Source: Halovulum marinum (GTDB lineage: Bacteria; Pseudomonadota; Alphaproteobacteria; Rhodobacterales; Rhodobacteraceae). Taken from it: a stretch of DNA of 64,000 nucleotides. The stretch lies in assembly GCF_009697225.1 (NCBI RefSeq), contig NZ_WIND01000002.1:310001-374000 (forward strand), given 5' to 3'. Position numbers and translations under genes: made by a program. The notes beneath the pieces are model-generated. The model was not told where the DNA came from and ran no database searches. It was given only the letters and a program-made list of their open reading frames with translations. Positions 1-8,652 of the stretch are shown in pieces; position 1 is the first letter of the stretch; each line of letters opens with the position of its first letter.

Positions 1-72
1 GCCCCGCGCCGGACCGCGAAGAACGTCCGCCGCGACGCGAACACCGTCAAGGAGATCTACAATGGCGACTGA
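1..72 (+). CDS. C-terminal end of an upstream gene (partial), possibly a DUF1469/holin-like membrane protein
   Basis: An open frame enters from the left edge and stops with TGA at 70-72, overlapping the start of the next gene by 11 bases. Its last residues (ending in NTVKEIYNGD) are charged and helical. Genes for DUF3618 proteins often follow a small DUF1469/holin-like membrane protein, so this may be the tail of one. Only 23 residues are visible, so the identity is inference from context. Confidence 0.35.
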   Translation, partial: APRRTAKNVRRDANTVKEIYNGD

Positions 73-1225
73 TACCCGCAGCGCATCCGAGATCGAGCGC
101 GACATCGAGCAGGAGCGCGCGCAGTTCCGCGACACCGCCCAGCAGTTGCAGGATCGCTTCTCTCCCGACCGCCTGCTGGGCGATCTGGGCCGCGAGTTGC
201 GCGACTACGGCAGCGACTACGGCCGCTCGGTCGCGCGCGTCGTGCGCGACAACCCGGTGGGTCTGGCGCTGACCGGCATCGGCCTTGCCTGGCTGGCGTT
301 CGGCGGCCGCGCCGGCGGCGCCGACCACAGCCGCGGGGGCGGCGGCGTCTACGGCCGCTCGGCCGCAGGTCACGGCCGCCGGGCCGACCCGATGCTGCTG
401 GACGACGAGGACTACGCCGGCGGCTATGACCCGAACAGCTACGGCCCGAACAGCTACGGCACGGACAGCGCCGACAGCAGCTTTCCGAGCTGGGCGCGCG
501 AGGACGACCACTACAGCGACCCCTGGGCCGGCGGCGACGCCGGCGGGCAGGGCGCGCTGGGCCGCGCCGGTGACGTTGCCGGTGACGTCGCCGGCCGGGC
601 CCCCGACGGCGCCGCCGGCTGGGCCGACAGCGCCGGCAGCGCCGCGGGCGGCGCCTATGCCAGCGCGCGCGAGCATGCCAACCGCCTGCGCCAGGGCGCG
701 CAGGAGACCGGCGCCGACTTCCAGGCGCGGATCTCGCGGCTGCGCGCGCGTCTGGCCGAGGGCACCGAGGACCTGTCCGACAGCGCCCGCGAGCGGGTGA
801 TCGCCGCCCGCGCCCGCGCCGTCGAGGCGCGCGACAAGGCCCGCCGCGCCGCCTCGCAGGGCGGTGCCGCCGCCACCGAGTTCTTCCGCGACCAGCCGCT
901 GGTCGCCGGCGCGCTGGCGCTGGCCGCCGGCGCGGCGCTGGGCAGCGCGCTGCCGCGCAGCCGCACCGAGGACCGGTGGATGGGGGCCTACAGCGACTCG
1001 CTGTTCGACGAGGCCGAGTCGATCTATCGCGAGGAGCGCGCCAAGCTGGAGCGCGTCGCCGAGGCCGCCGGCGAGGAAGCCAAGGACATCGCCGACGAAG
1101 CCGGCAAGGCGCTGAAGCAGTCCGCGGAAGCCGCGCGCGAAAAGGCCGGGGAGGCCGCCGATCGTATCGGCGAGGCCGCCAAGGACGAGGCCGACCGGCA
1201 GGACCTGGGCCGGCCCCACCACTGA
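62..1225 (+). CDS. DUF3618 domain protein with YqjD-like anchor and long amphipathic helix tail
   Basis: A 387-residue protein. Residues 8-80 match the DUF3618 pattern: a charged helix starting SEIERDIEQER, then a hydrophobic segment introduced by RDNPVGLAL. A Tyr/Gly/Ser-rich linker holds the repeat NSYGPNSYG. A second RDQPLVAGALAL hydrophobic segment (about residues 278-300) resembles the YqjD/DUF883 membrane anchor. The last 75 residues are an Ala/Lys/Glu-rich amphipathic helix like those of LEA-type stress proteins. AAGGAG at 48-53 lies eight bases before the ATG. Such proteins associate with the inner membrane and are often stress-induced; the exact role is unknown. Confidence 0.8.
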   Translation: MATDTRSASEIERDIEQERAQFRDTAQQLQDRFSPDRLLGDLGRELRDYGSDYGRSVARVVRDNPVGLALTGIGLAWLAFGGRAGGADHSRGGGGVYGRSAAGHGRRADPMLLDDEDYAGGYDPNSYGPNSYGTDSADSSFPSWAREDDHYSDPWAGGDAGGQGALGRAGDVAGDVAGRAPDGAAGWADSAGSAAGGAYASAREHANRLRQGAQETGADFQARISRLRARLAEGTEDLSDSARERVIAARARAVEARDKARRAASQGGAAATEFFRDQPLVAGALALAAGAALGSALPRSRTEDRWMGAYSDSLFDEAESIYREERAKLERVAEAAGEEAKDIADEAGKALKQSAEAAREKAGEAADRIGEAAKDEADRQDLGRPHH

Positions 1226-1331
1226 CGCGCCGGACCGCGCGCACGTTCCCTGGACCGTGCGCGCGCACCCCGCGCCCGGCTTGCCGGGCGCGGGCCCAAC
1301 CGCCGCCAGACCCTTGCCCGCCGGAGCCGCC

Positions 1332-2282
1332 ATGCCCCATCCCGGAGAGTTCGCCGAAGGCCCGCTTGCCATTCCCACCGCCGGCTGGAAGGCGATCCTG
1401 CTGCGGGTGAAGGACGAGATCTCGGCCGACCGCATCGGGCTGGTCGCCGCCGGGGTGGCGTTCTACGGCCTGCTGGCGCTGTTCCCGGCGGTGGCCGCGC
1501 TGGTCGCGATCACCGGGCTGGTGATGGACCCGCAGGCGGTGGCCGAGCAGCTGCAGCAGGCGACCGCGGTGATGCCGGCCTCGGCCGCCGAGATCATCCG
1601 CGGCCAGGTCGACGATCTGGTCGCCAGCGGCGAGACCGCGCTGGGGCTGACCGCCGCGATCGGCATCGCGCTGGCGATCTATTCCGCCTCGAAGGGGGTA
1701 AGCGCGTTCATGCAGGGGCTGAACGTCGCCTGGGACGAGACCGAGGACCGCGGCTTCGTGCGCCGCACCGCGACGGTGCTGGCGCTGACCGCGCTGATGG
1801 TGCTGGGCGCGGCCATGGGGCTGGTGGTGGGTCCGGCGGTGCCGGCGCTGCTGTCCTTCGTGCAGCTGGGGCCGATCACCGAGTTGTTGATCGTCGTCGC
1901 CCGCTGGCTGGTGATGGCGCTGCTGGCGGCCCTGGGCATCGCCGTGCTGTACAGGTACGGGCCCAGCCGCGCGCCGGCGCAGTGGCGCTGGCTGATGCCG
2001 GGGGCGGTTCTGGCCTGCGTGCTGTGGCTGGCGGCCTCGGCCGGCTTTTCGGTCTATGTCGAGAACTTCGGCTCGTACAACGAGAGCTTCGGCGCCCTGG
2101 CCGGGGTGGTGATCCTGCTGATGTGGCTGTGGATCTCGGCCTATGTGCTGCTGCTGGGCGCCGAGCTGAACGCCGAGGCCGAGGCGCAGACCCGCGCCGA
2201 CACCACCGCCGGGCGCGGCATGCCGATGGGCGAGCGCGGCGCCCGCAAGGCCGACACCGTGGCGGGGTCCGCCGACGGCTGA
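1332..2282 (+). CDS. YihY/virulence factor BrkB family inner-membrane protein
   Basis: A 316-residue polytopic protein from the ATG at 1332. An upstream in-frame start exists, but the Pro/Ala-rich stretch it adds is not part of the family. The family pattern is clear: an N-terminal helix ending DRIGLVAAGVAFYGLLALFP, a central segment SASKGVSAFMQGLNVAWDE, and a last helix near ILLMWLWISAYVLLLGAELNAE. About six membrane spans are expected. Members were once annotated as RNase BN, now disproved, and their transport role is uncertain. The C-terminal tail is polar and cytoplasmic. Confidence 0.88.
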   Translation: MPHPGEFAEGPLAIPTAGWKAILLRVKDEISADRIGLVAAGVAFYGLLALFPAVAALVAITGLVMDPQAVAEQLQQATAVMPASAAEIIRGQVDDLVASGETALGLTAAIGIALAIYSASKGVSAFMQGLNVAWDETEDRGFVRRTATVLALTALMVLGAAMGLVVGPAVPALLSFVQLGPITELLIVVARWLVMALLAALGIAVLYRYGPSRAPAQWRWLMPGAVLACVLWLAASAGFSVYVENFGSYNESFGALAGVVILLMWLWISAYVLLLGAELNAEAEAQTRADTTAGRGMPMGERGARKADTVAGSADG

Positions 2283-2577
2283 GCCGGCGGCGCGACTCCG
2301 GCGTTGCGGGTTCGGCACCGGGGTCTCTGGATTCTCGCGAAAGGATATTGTACCGTCCGCCGCGAGGCGCTTCGTTTCGGCCCCGTCACGCACCAACCCC
2401 CCGCGGTTTTCCGCCCGGGGCGTGCCTTTCCTGGACCAGTGCGGCGATCATCCCCGGGGATGCGGGGGTGCCGCCGGCGCCCCGCCACTGCCGCCCGGCG
2501 CGCTTTGCAGCCGGCGGCGCCGGGCAATTTCCGCCCGCGCCAAGACCGCCCCGATCCTTCCGGCTCGAGGCCAGACC
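2283..2577. other. intergenic region with no gene seen
   Basis: This stretch separates the YihY gene from the ABC exporter pair. It has one slightly AT-richer patch around 2335-2352 that could hold a promoter for the exporters, but no convincing -35/-10 pair, and no protein-like frame with its own ribosome site. Confidence 0.5.
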
Positions 2578-4458
2578 ATGAGAGGAATGCCCGTGACGGC
2601 CACGATGTCCGCCCCGCAACCGACGCAGATCGACGCGCTGCGCCATGTGAAGGCCGCCGACTGGGGGCGGGGGCTGGGGGCGCTGGTGCGCATCACCCGG
2701 ATGTGCTTTCGCCACCCCTGGCAGGCCGGCGCCGCGATCGTCGCCACGATCGTCGCCGCCACGCTGCAGCTGACGATCCCGCAGCTGCTGGGCCGCGCGG
2801 TGGACCACACCCAGGCGATCGTCGCCGGCTCGGGCGATGCGGCGGACCGGGCGCTGATGACCACCGCGCTGACGCTGCTGGCGGTCAGCGCGGCGCGCGG
2901 GCTGTTCACCATGGTGCAGAACTACTTCGGCGAGTCGGTCGGCCACCATGTCGGCTACGAGCTGCGGCTGGCCTGCTACGAGAAGATCCAGCGGCAGAGC
3001 TTCGCGTTTCACGACCGGATGCACTCGGGCGAGCTGATCACCATCGGCATGCTCGACCTTGAGGGGGTGCGGATGTATTTCTCGACCGGCTTCATCCGCG
3101 TCGTGCTGCTGTCGATCCTGATCGGCGTCGGCGCCTGGCTGCTGCTGTCGATGGACGTCGGGCTGGGCCTGGTGGCGCTGAGCTTCGTGCCGTTCGTCGC
3201 CTGGCGGTCCTCGGTCTCGCGGCTGAAGCTGCGCAAGACCTGGCTGGAGCTGCAGGACCGGCTGTCGGTGCTGACCCGGGTGATGGAGGAGAACCTCGGC
3301 GGCATCCGCGTGGTGCGCGCCTTCGCCGGGCACCGCTACGAGATGTTCAAGTTCGACCGCGCCTCGAAGACGGCGCTGGGCCTGGCGCACGAGCGCGTCG
3401 GCCTGCGGGTGCGCAACACCAGCATGATGACGTTCTCGTTCTTCGCGGCGATGGGGCTGGTGCTGTGGATCGGCGGCGGCAAGGTGGTGAGCGGGCAGAT
3501 CACCGTCGGCGAGCTGGCCTCGTTCCTGGCGTTCATGACCATCCTGCAGATGCCGGTGCGGCAGCTGGGGCTGATGGTGAACTCGTTCGCGCGCGCCTCG
3601 ACCTGCGGCGGGCGGCTGTTCGCGTTCCTCGACCTGCCGGTCGACATCGCGGACGCGCCGGGCGCGCGGCCACTTGAGATCACCGACGGCACGCTGCGCT
3701 TCGAGGGCGTCGGCTTCGCCTATCCCGACAATCCGGGCAAGCCGGTGCTGGAGGGCATCGACTTCGAGGTGAAGCGCGGCCAGACCCTGGGCATCGTCGG
3801 CGCGCCGGGCAGCGGCAAGTCGACGCTGGTGCACCTGATCCCGCGGTTCTACGACGCCACCGAGGGGCGGGTGAGCCTCGACGGGCAGGACATCCGCAAG
3901 GTGCCGTTGCACGATCTGCGCCAGGCGGTGGCGCTGGTGCAGCAGGACAGCTTCCTGTTCACCACCACGATCGAGAACAACATCGCCTATGCCGACCCCT
4001 GGGCCGAGGACAAGCGGATCCAGGGCGCGGCGGCCTCGGCGCAGCTGCACGACTACATCCTCGGGCTGCCCGGCGGCTACGGCACCGTGGTCGGCGAGCG
4101 CGGCGTTTCGCTGTCCGGCGGCCAGCGCCAGCGCCTGTCGATCGCGCGCACGGTGATGCAGGAGCCGGCGGTGATGGTCTTCGACGACTCCACCGCCGCC
4201 ATCGACGCCGCCACCGAGCAGCGGATCCGCGGCGCGATGAAGGACTACGCGAAGGACCGGGCGACGATCGTGATCGCGCACCGGCTGAGCTCGGTGATGC
4301 ACGCCGACCAGATCCTGTTCCTCGAGGGCGGCCGCATCGTCGAGCGCGGCACCCACGAGGAGCTGCTGGCGCTGGGCGGGCGCTATGCCGCGCTGCACGA
4401 GTTGCAGGTCCGCCCCGAGGGCGACGTGCTGGACGATCTCGGGGGGAACGGGCAATGA
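2578..4458 (+). CDS. ABC exporter half-transporter, subunit with degenerate ATPase site
   Basis: A 626-residue half-transporter: six-helix type I exporter membrane domain (about 35-340) followed by a nucleotide-binding domain. Walker A is GAPGSGKST near residue 408 and the signature is canonical LSGGQ near 512. Walker B reads VMVFDDS, so Asp537 replaces the catalytic Glu. The partner gene (4455-6383) has the Glu but a degraded signature, which is the layout of heterodimeric exporters of the TM287/288 type. The ATG at 2578 follows GAGG by seven bases; further in-frame ATGs lie at 2587 and 2605. The stop overlaps the partner's start in ATGA. The substrate (drug, lipid or peptide) cannot be told. 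Confidence 0.9.
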   Translation: MRGMPVTATMSAPQPTQIDALRHVKAADWGRGLGALVRITRMCFRHPWQAGAAIVATIVAATLQLTIPQLLGRAVDHTQAIVAGSGDAADRALMTTALTLLAVSAARGLFTMVQNYFGESVGHHVGYELRLACYEKIQRQSFAFHDRMHSGELITIGMLDLEGVRMYFSTGFIRVVLLSILIGVGAWLLLSMDVGLGLVALSFVPFVAWRSSVSRLKLRKTWLELQDRLSVLTRVMEENLGGIRVVRAFAGHRYEMFKFDRASKTALGLAHERVGLRVRNTSMMTFSFFAAMGLVLWIGGGKVVSGQITVGELASFLAFMTILQMPVRQLGLMVNSFARASTCGGRLFAFLDLPVDIADAPGARPLEITDGTLRFEGVGFAYPDNPGKPVLEGIDFEVKRGQTLGIVGAPGSGKSTLVHLIPRFYDATEGRVSLDGQDIRKVPLHDLRQAVALVQQDSFLFTTTIENNIAYADPWAEDKRIQGAAASAQLHDYILGLPGGYGTVVGERGVSLSGGQRQRLSIARTVMQEPAVMVFDDSTAAIDAATEQRIRGAMKDYAKDRATIVIAHRLSSVMHADQILFLEGGRIVERGTHEELLALGGRYAALHELQVRPEGDVLDDLGGNGQ

Positions 4459-6383
4459 CCACGGGCGAGCTGGAAGTCAACGTCAACGATGTGCGCGACG
4501 ACGGCCGCCGGCCGGTGCGCGCGGTGGTCGGCTCGCACCGCATCGAGGAGGCGATGTTCGGCCGCGTCTTCGACGGCAAGGTGGTCGGCCGGATCTGGAC
4601 CTTCGTGCATCCCTACCGGCGCCGGGTGGCGCTGGCGGTGGCGGCGGTGCTGACCTTCACCGCCATGCAGCTGACGGTCCCGCTGATCATCCGCTACGCC
4701 ATCGACGACGGCATCGCCGGCGCCGCCGCGGGGCCGGGCGCGGGGGCTGACGCGGCGAACGGCGCGCTGGGCTGGTACGCCGCCGCCTTCGCCGTCGCCG
4801 TGCTGATCAACTACGCCGCCAGCTACCTGCAGGAGAACACCGTCGGCCAGGTCGCCGAGAACGTGCTGTTCGACATCCGCCGGGCGATGTTCCAGCACCT
4901 GCAGCGGATCTCGCTGTCGTTCATGGACAAGACCGAGGTCGGCCGGCTGATGTCGCGGCTGCAGGGCGACGTCAACTCGATGCAGGAATTCCTCGAGACC
5001 TGCGTGCTGTCGGTGGGCGACGTGGTGCTGCTGTTCGGCATCGTCGGCGTCATGCTGTGGCTGGACGCGCAGCTGGCCGCGCTGGTGCTGGCGGTGATCC
5101 CGGTGCTGTTCCTGGTGCGCATCGTCTGGCTGCCGCGGGCGCGCAAGGCGTTCATGGCCGCGCACGAGACCAACTCGGTCGCCAACGGCGCGCTGGCCGA
5201 GGCGATCCATGGCGTGCGCGCGGTGCAGGGCATGGACCGGCAGGGGGTGAACTTCGCGCTGTTCAACGAGCTGGCGCGCAAGAACCTGGCGGCGCACCTG
5301 CGCGCCAGCCGCTATGCGCAGGTCATGGTGCCGATCGTCGACACGCTGACCGGCATCGCCATGGCGGTGGTGGTCGTGGTCGGCGGCGCGATGGTGCTGA
5401 ACCGGACGCTCGAGGTCGGGGTGATGGTCGCGTTCATCTTCTACATCCAGCGCTTCTTCGACCCGATCCGCTCGCTGACCATGCAGTATTCGGTGATGCA
5501 GCGGGCGATGGCCTCGGGGCAGCGCCTGACCGAGGTGCTGGACGTCGAGCTGGACGTGACCGACAAGCCCGGCGCGGTGGCGCTGGGACCGCAGATGGAC
5601 GGCTCGGTCGAGTTCCGCGACGTGACCTTCGGCTACGACCCCAGGCACCCGGTGCTGCAGGACGTCAGCTTCCGCGTCGCCCCCGGCGAGACGGTGGCGC
5701 TGGTCGGCCCCACCGGGTCCGGCAAGTCCAGCGCGATGGCGCTGGTGCACCGGTTCTACGACGTGCAGCGCGGCCAGGTGCTGGTCGGCGGGCACGACGT
5801 GCGCGACGTGACCCAGGACAGCCTGGGCGCGCAGATCGCGATGGTGCTGCAGGAGCCGTTCCTGTTCACCGGCTCGGTGCTGGAGAACATCCGCTACCGC
5901 AAGACCGACGCCACCGAGGACCAGGTGATCGAGGCCGCCAGGGCGGTCGGCGCGCACGACTTCATCGAGGCGCTGCCCGAGGGCTACCGGACCGAGCTGG
6001 GCGAGCGCGGCGGCAACCTGTCGCTGGGCCAGCGGCAGCTGATCAGCTTTGCCCGCGCGCTGGTCGCCGACGCCAGGATCCTGGTGCTGGACGAGGCCAC
6101 GGCGAACATCGACAGCTACACCGAGGCGCAGATCCAGAAGGCGCTGGTGACGCTGCTGAAGGGGCGCACCGGGCTGGTGATCGCGCACCGGCTGGCGACG
6201 ATCCGCGGCGCCGACCGGATCATCGTGCTGCAGAACGGGCGGCTGGTCGAAAGCGGCAGGCACGACGCGCTGATGGACGGCGGCGGGCTGTACTCGCGGC
6301 TCTACCGGCTGAACTACGCCAGCTTCGACGACATCCCCGACGCGGCGGTGAAGGCCGAGGCGACGGCGCGCTCGGCCAGCTGA
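4455..6383 (+). CDS. ABC exporter half-transporter, subunit with catalytic glutamate
   Basis: A 642-residue half-transporter. It has a longer N-terminal cytoplasmic lead, six membrane helices (about 50-350) and an ATPase domain. Walker A is GPTGSGKSS near 418 and Walker B is ILVLDEA with Glu547 intact, but the signature is LSLGQ instead of LSGGQ (near 522). Combined with the preceding gene this leaves one competent site (this Walker A/B with the partner's LSGGQ) and one degenerate site. The ATGA overlap implies translational coupling and roughly equal amounts of the two chains. No terminator with a T-tract follows. Confidence 0.9.
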   Translation: MTTGELEVNVNDVRDDGRRPVRAVVGSHRIEEAMFGRVFDGKVVGRIWTFVHPYRRRVALAVAAVLTFTAMQLTVPLIIRYAIDDGIAGAAAGPGAGADAANGALGWYAAAFAVAVLINYAASYLQENTVGQVAENVLFDIRRAMFQHLQRISLSFMDKTEVGRLMSRLQGDVNSMQEFLETCVLSVGDVVLLFGIVGVMLWLDAQLAALVLAVIPVLFLVRIVWLPRARKAFMAAHETNSVANGALAEAIHGVRAVQGMDRQGVNFALFNELARKNLAAHLRASRYAQVMVPIVDTLTGIAMAVVVVVGGAMVLNRTLEVGVMVAFIFYIQRFFDPIRSLTMQYSVMQRAMASGQRLTEVLDVELDVTDKPGAVALGPQMDGSVEFRDVTFGYDPRHPVLQDVSFRVAPGETVALVGPTGSGKSSAMALVHRFYDVQRGQVLVGGHDVRDVTQDSLGAQIAMVLQEPFLFTGSVLENIRYRKTDATEDQVIEAARAVGAHDFIEALPEGYRTELGERGGNLSLGQRQLISFARALVADARILVLDEATANIDSYTEAQIQKALVTLLKGRTGLVIAHRLATIRGADRIIVLQNGRLVESGRHDALMDGGGLYSRLYRLNYASFDDIPDAAVKAEATARSAS

Positions 6384-6492
6384 GGCGGCGAAAGCGACAG
6401 GGGCTTTATCGGTGGCAGGCTCGAATCGTTGCGTGGATTGGTTAATGGGCGGATGCTCCGCGGGTGGGTAAACACACCTGGAGGAGCGCAAG

Positions 6493-6825
6493 GTGGCAAT
6501 ATTCGACAAGATGAACGCGGCGGTCCGGGATGAGGACGCGGATGCCTACCTCGCCCTCTACGGGGACGATGCCGTGTTCGTGCGGCATCAGTCGGGCGAG
6601 ATCATGGACAAGGCGAGTTTCAGCACGATGATCCGCAAGATGGTCGGATCTGGCGACATGAAGATGGGCGAGCGGCGCTGCATCTACGAGAACGACGACA
6701 TTCTGGTCGTGCATTCCGTCAACGACTATCCGGATGGAACGCGCGAGGCCGTGCTGATGGCCTGCACGCTGACCGACGGCAAGATCAGCCGGGTCGAGAC
6801 CGGAGCGACGCCGCTGGCAAAATGA
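6493..6825 (+). CDS. SnoaL-like / nuclear transport factor 2 family protein
   Basis: A 110-residue single-domain protein. Its order, an N-terminal helix (IFDKMNAAVRDEDADAYLALY) then beta strands such as DAVFVRHQSGEIMDKASF, is the cone-shaped NTF2/SnoaL fold of small ketosteroid-isomerase-like proteins. A GTG start at 6493 is chosen because GGAGGAG at 6480-6486 sits six bases upstream. No catalytic Asp/His pair can be assigned, so an enzymatic role is not supported. It stands alone, with a small hairpin (6449-6461) in its leader. Confidence 0.7.
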   Translation: MAIFDKMNAAVRDEDADAYLALYGDDAVFVRHQSGEIMDKASFSTMIRKMVGSGDMKMGERRCIYENDDILVVHSVNDYPDGTREAVLMACTLTDGKISRVETGATPLAK

Positions 6826-7187
6826 GCCGGCGCCAAGCTCTGCCCGTCGCTGCCTTCGTCACGGGTGACCGACCGGGTGTCGCCCCGGCATCCTGACGCG
6901 GTGGCGCCCCCGAGGCGCCGTCGCACGGGCCGGCGCTGACGGACAGGGCAACCGCTGCGCCGGCGCCGAAGGTACGACCCGGCGCGATGGCGTTGGCACG
7001 TCTTCGCCCCCTGACGGGTCCAATGCCACCGAAGGCGCGCGTCGTGGCGCCTTGCGGCCCTGCATGGACACCGGGGCGTGGCCGGTTGGCAGGACGCCGG
7101 ACGGCACTTGCGCGCGCACCGTTTCACAAAGGTTTCACCCGCCCGTCCAACCGGCTATCACACTCGAAACGACAGTGGAGAGCCGAC
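6826..7187. other. intergenic region with two stem-loops, no gene seen
   Basis: This 362-base spacer contains two inverted repeats. GGCGCC at 6903-6908 pairs with 6914-6919 (5-base loop). AAGGCGC at 7032-7038 pairs with GCGCCTT at 7047-7053 (8-base loop). Neither is followed by a T-tract. They may end transcription of the SnoaL-like gene or lie in the aminotransferase leader. The aminotransferase frame stays open upstream to 6987, but that translation shows no family similarity. Confidence 0.45.
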
Positions 7188-8558
7188 ATGTTGCGCAACG
7201 ACCAGCTCGACGCCTGGGACCGCGAGAGCTTCCTGCATCCCTCGACCCATTGGGGCCAGCACGCGCGCGGCGAAAGTCCGAACGCGATCATCACCGGGGG
7301 CAGCGGCTCGTTCATCGAGGACCGCGACGGCAAGCGCCTGCTGGACGCCTTCGCCGGGCTGTATTGCGTCAACGTCGGTTATGGCCGCACGCAGATCGCC
7401 GAGGCCATCGCCAAGCAGGCGCATGAGCTGGCCTATTACCATTCCTATGTCGGCCACGGCACCGAGGCGTCCGTCACTTTGGCGCACATGGTGCTGGAGC
7501 GCGCGCCCGAGCACATGAGCAAGGTCTACTTCGGGCTGGGCGGGTCGGACGCGAACGAGACCAACGTCAAGCTGCTCTGGTACTGCAACAACATCCTCGG
7601 CCGGCCGAAGAAGAAGCGGATCATCAGCCGCTGGCGGGGCTATCACGGCTCGGGGCTGGTGAGCGGCTCGCTGACCGGGCTGGACCCGTTCCACCGCGCG
7701 TTCGACCTGCCGCTGAGCCAGGTGCTGCACACCACCGCGCCGTACTATTTCCGCCGCGAGAAGCCCGAGCAGAGCGAGGCGCAGTTCTCGGCGCAGTGCG
7801 CCGCCGACCTGGAGGCGCTGATCGAACGCGAGGGCGCCGACACCATCGCCGCGTTCATCGCCGAGCCGGTGCTGGGCACCGGCGGCATCGTGCCGCCGCC
7901 CAAGGGCTACTGGGAGGCGATCCAGCCGGTGCTTGAGAAGCACGACATCTGGCTGATCGCCGACGAGGTGGTCACCGGCTTCGGCCGGCTGGGCACGATG
8001 TTCGGCTCGGAGCATTACGGGCTGAAGCCGGACATCATCACCATCGCCAAGGGGCTGACCTCGGCCTATGCGCCGCTGTCGGGCTCGATCGTCTCGGACA
8101 AGGTGTTCGCGGTGCTGGAGCAGGGCACCGACACGATGGGGCCGATCGGCCACGGCTGGACCTACTCGGCGCACCCGATCGGCGCCGCCGCCGGCGTCGC
8201 CAACCTGAAGCTGATCGACGAGCTGGGGCTGGTCGAGAACGCCGGCACGGTCGGCGCGCACCTGCGCGCGGCGCTGGCCGAGGCGGCCGGCGGCCATCCG
8301 CAGGTCGGCGACGTGCGGGGCGAGGGCATGCTGGCCGCGGTCGAGCTGGTCGCCGACCGCGACGCGCGGCGGTTCTTCGATCCGGCCGGCGCCACCGCCG
8401 GCAAGGTGGTCGCCGCCATGCGCGAGCGCGGCGTGATCGCCCGCGCCATGCCGCAGGGCGACATCATCGGCTTCGCGCCGCCGCTGAGCCTGAGCCGCGA
8501 AGAGGCCGAGACCGTCGCCGGCGTCACCGCCGAGGCGCTGAAGGCGGTGCTGGGCTGA
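7188..8558 (+). CDS. class III PLP-dependent aminotransferase (omega-amino acid:pyruvate type)
   Basis: A 456-residue fold-type I enzyme. Visible marks are the N-terminal STHWGQHARGE region, ADEVVTGFGRLG with Asp259 (contacts the pyridine nitrogen), and the PLP Schiff-base Lys288 in ITIAKGLTSAYAPL. The family moves the amino group of omega-amino acids, beta-alanine, taurine, putrescine or aromatic amines to pyruvate or a keto acid; the substrate here is not evident. The ATG at 7188 follows GTGGAG with a seven-base spacer, so the longer frame upstream is rejected. A strong stem-loop (8576-8603) follows the stop, and the gene appears monocistronic. Confidence 0.92.
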   Translation: MLRNDQLDAWDRESFLHPSTHWGQHARGESPNAIITGGSGSFIEDRDGKRLLDAFAGLYCVNVGYGRTQIAEAIAKQAHELAYYHSYVGHGTEASVTLAHMVLERAPEHMSKVYFGLGGSDANETNVKLLWYCNNILGRPKKKRIISRWRGYHGSGLVSGSLTGLDPFHRAFDLPLSQVLHTTAPYYFRREKPEQSEAQFSAQCAADLEALIEREGADTIAAFIAEPVLGTGGIVPPPKGYWEAIQPVLEKHDIWLIADEVVTGFGRLGTMFGSEHYGLKPDIITIAKGLTSAYAPLSGSIVSDKVFAVLEQGTDTMGPIGHGWTYSAHPIGAAAGVANLKLIDELGLVENAGTVGAHLRAALAEAAGGHPQVGDVRGEGMLAAVELVADRDARRFFDPAGATAGKVVAAMRERGVIARAMPQGDIIGFAPPLSLSREEAETVAGVTAEALKAVLG

Positions 8559-8575
8559 GCCGCGCCGCGCCGACC

Positions 8576-8603
8576 GCCACGGCCGGGCGCGTCCGGCCGT
8601 GGC
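8576..8603 (+). terminator. strong stem-loop after the aminotransferase gene
   Basis: GCCACGGCCGG (8576-8586) pairs perfectly over 11 bases with CCGGCCGTGGC (8593-8603), loop GCGCGT. No T-run follows, so it could be an L-shaped terminator or a 3'-end stabiliser. Confidence 0.6.
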
Positions 8604-8652
8604 CGCGGCCAGCTTGCGGCGCGGCGCGCGCCGGGCGACAATCGGACGCGGG

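Noticed and set aside
1257-1331. Longer N-terminus for the YihY/BrkB gene
   Set aside because: The extra 25 residues are Pro/Ala-rich with no family similarity; the ATG at 1332 fits the family start.
6987-7187. Longer N-terminus for the class III aminotransferase
   Set aside because: A good ribosome site precedes the ATG at 7188, and the upstream translation is Arg/Pro-rich without similarity.
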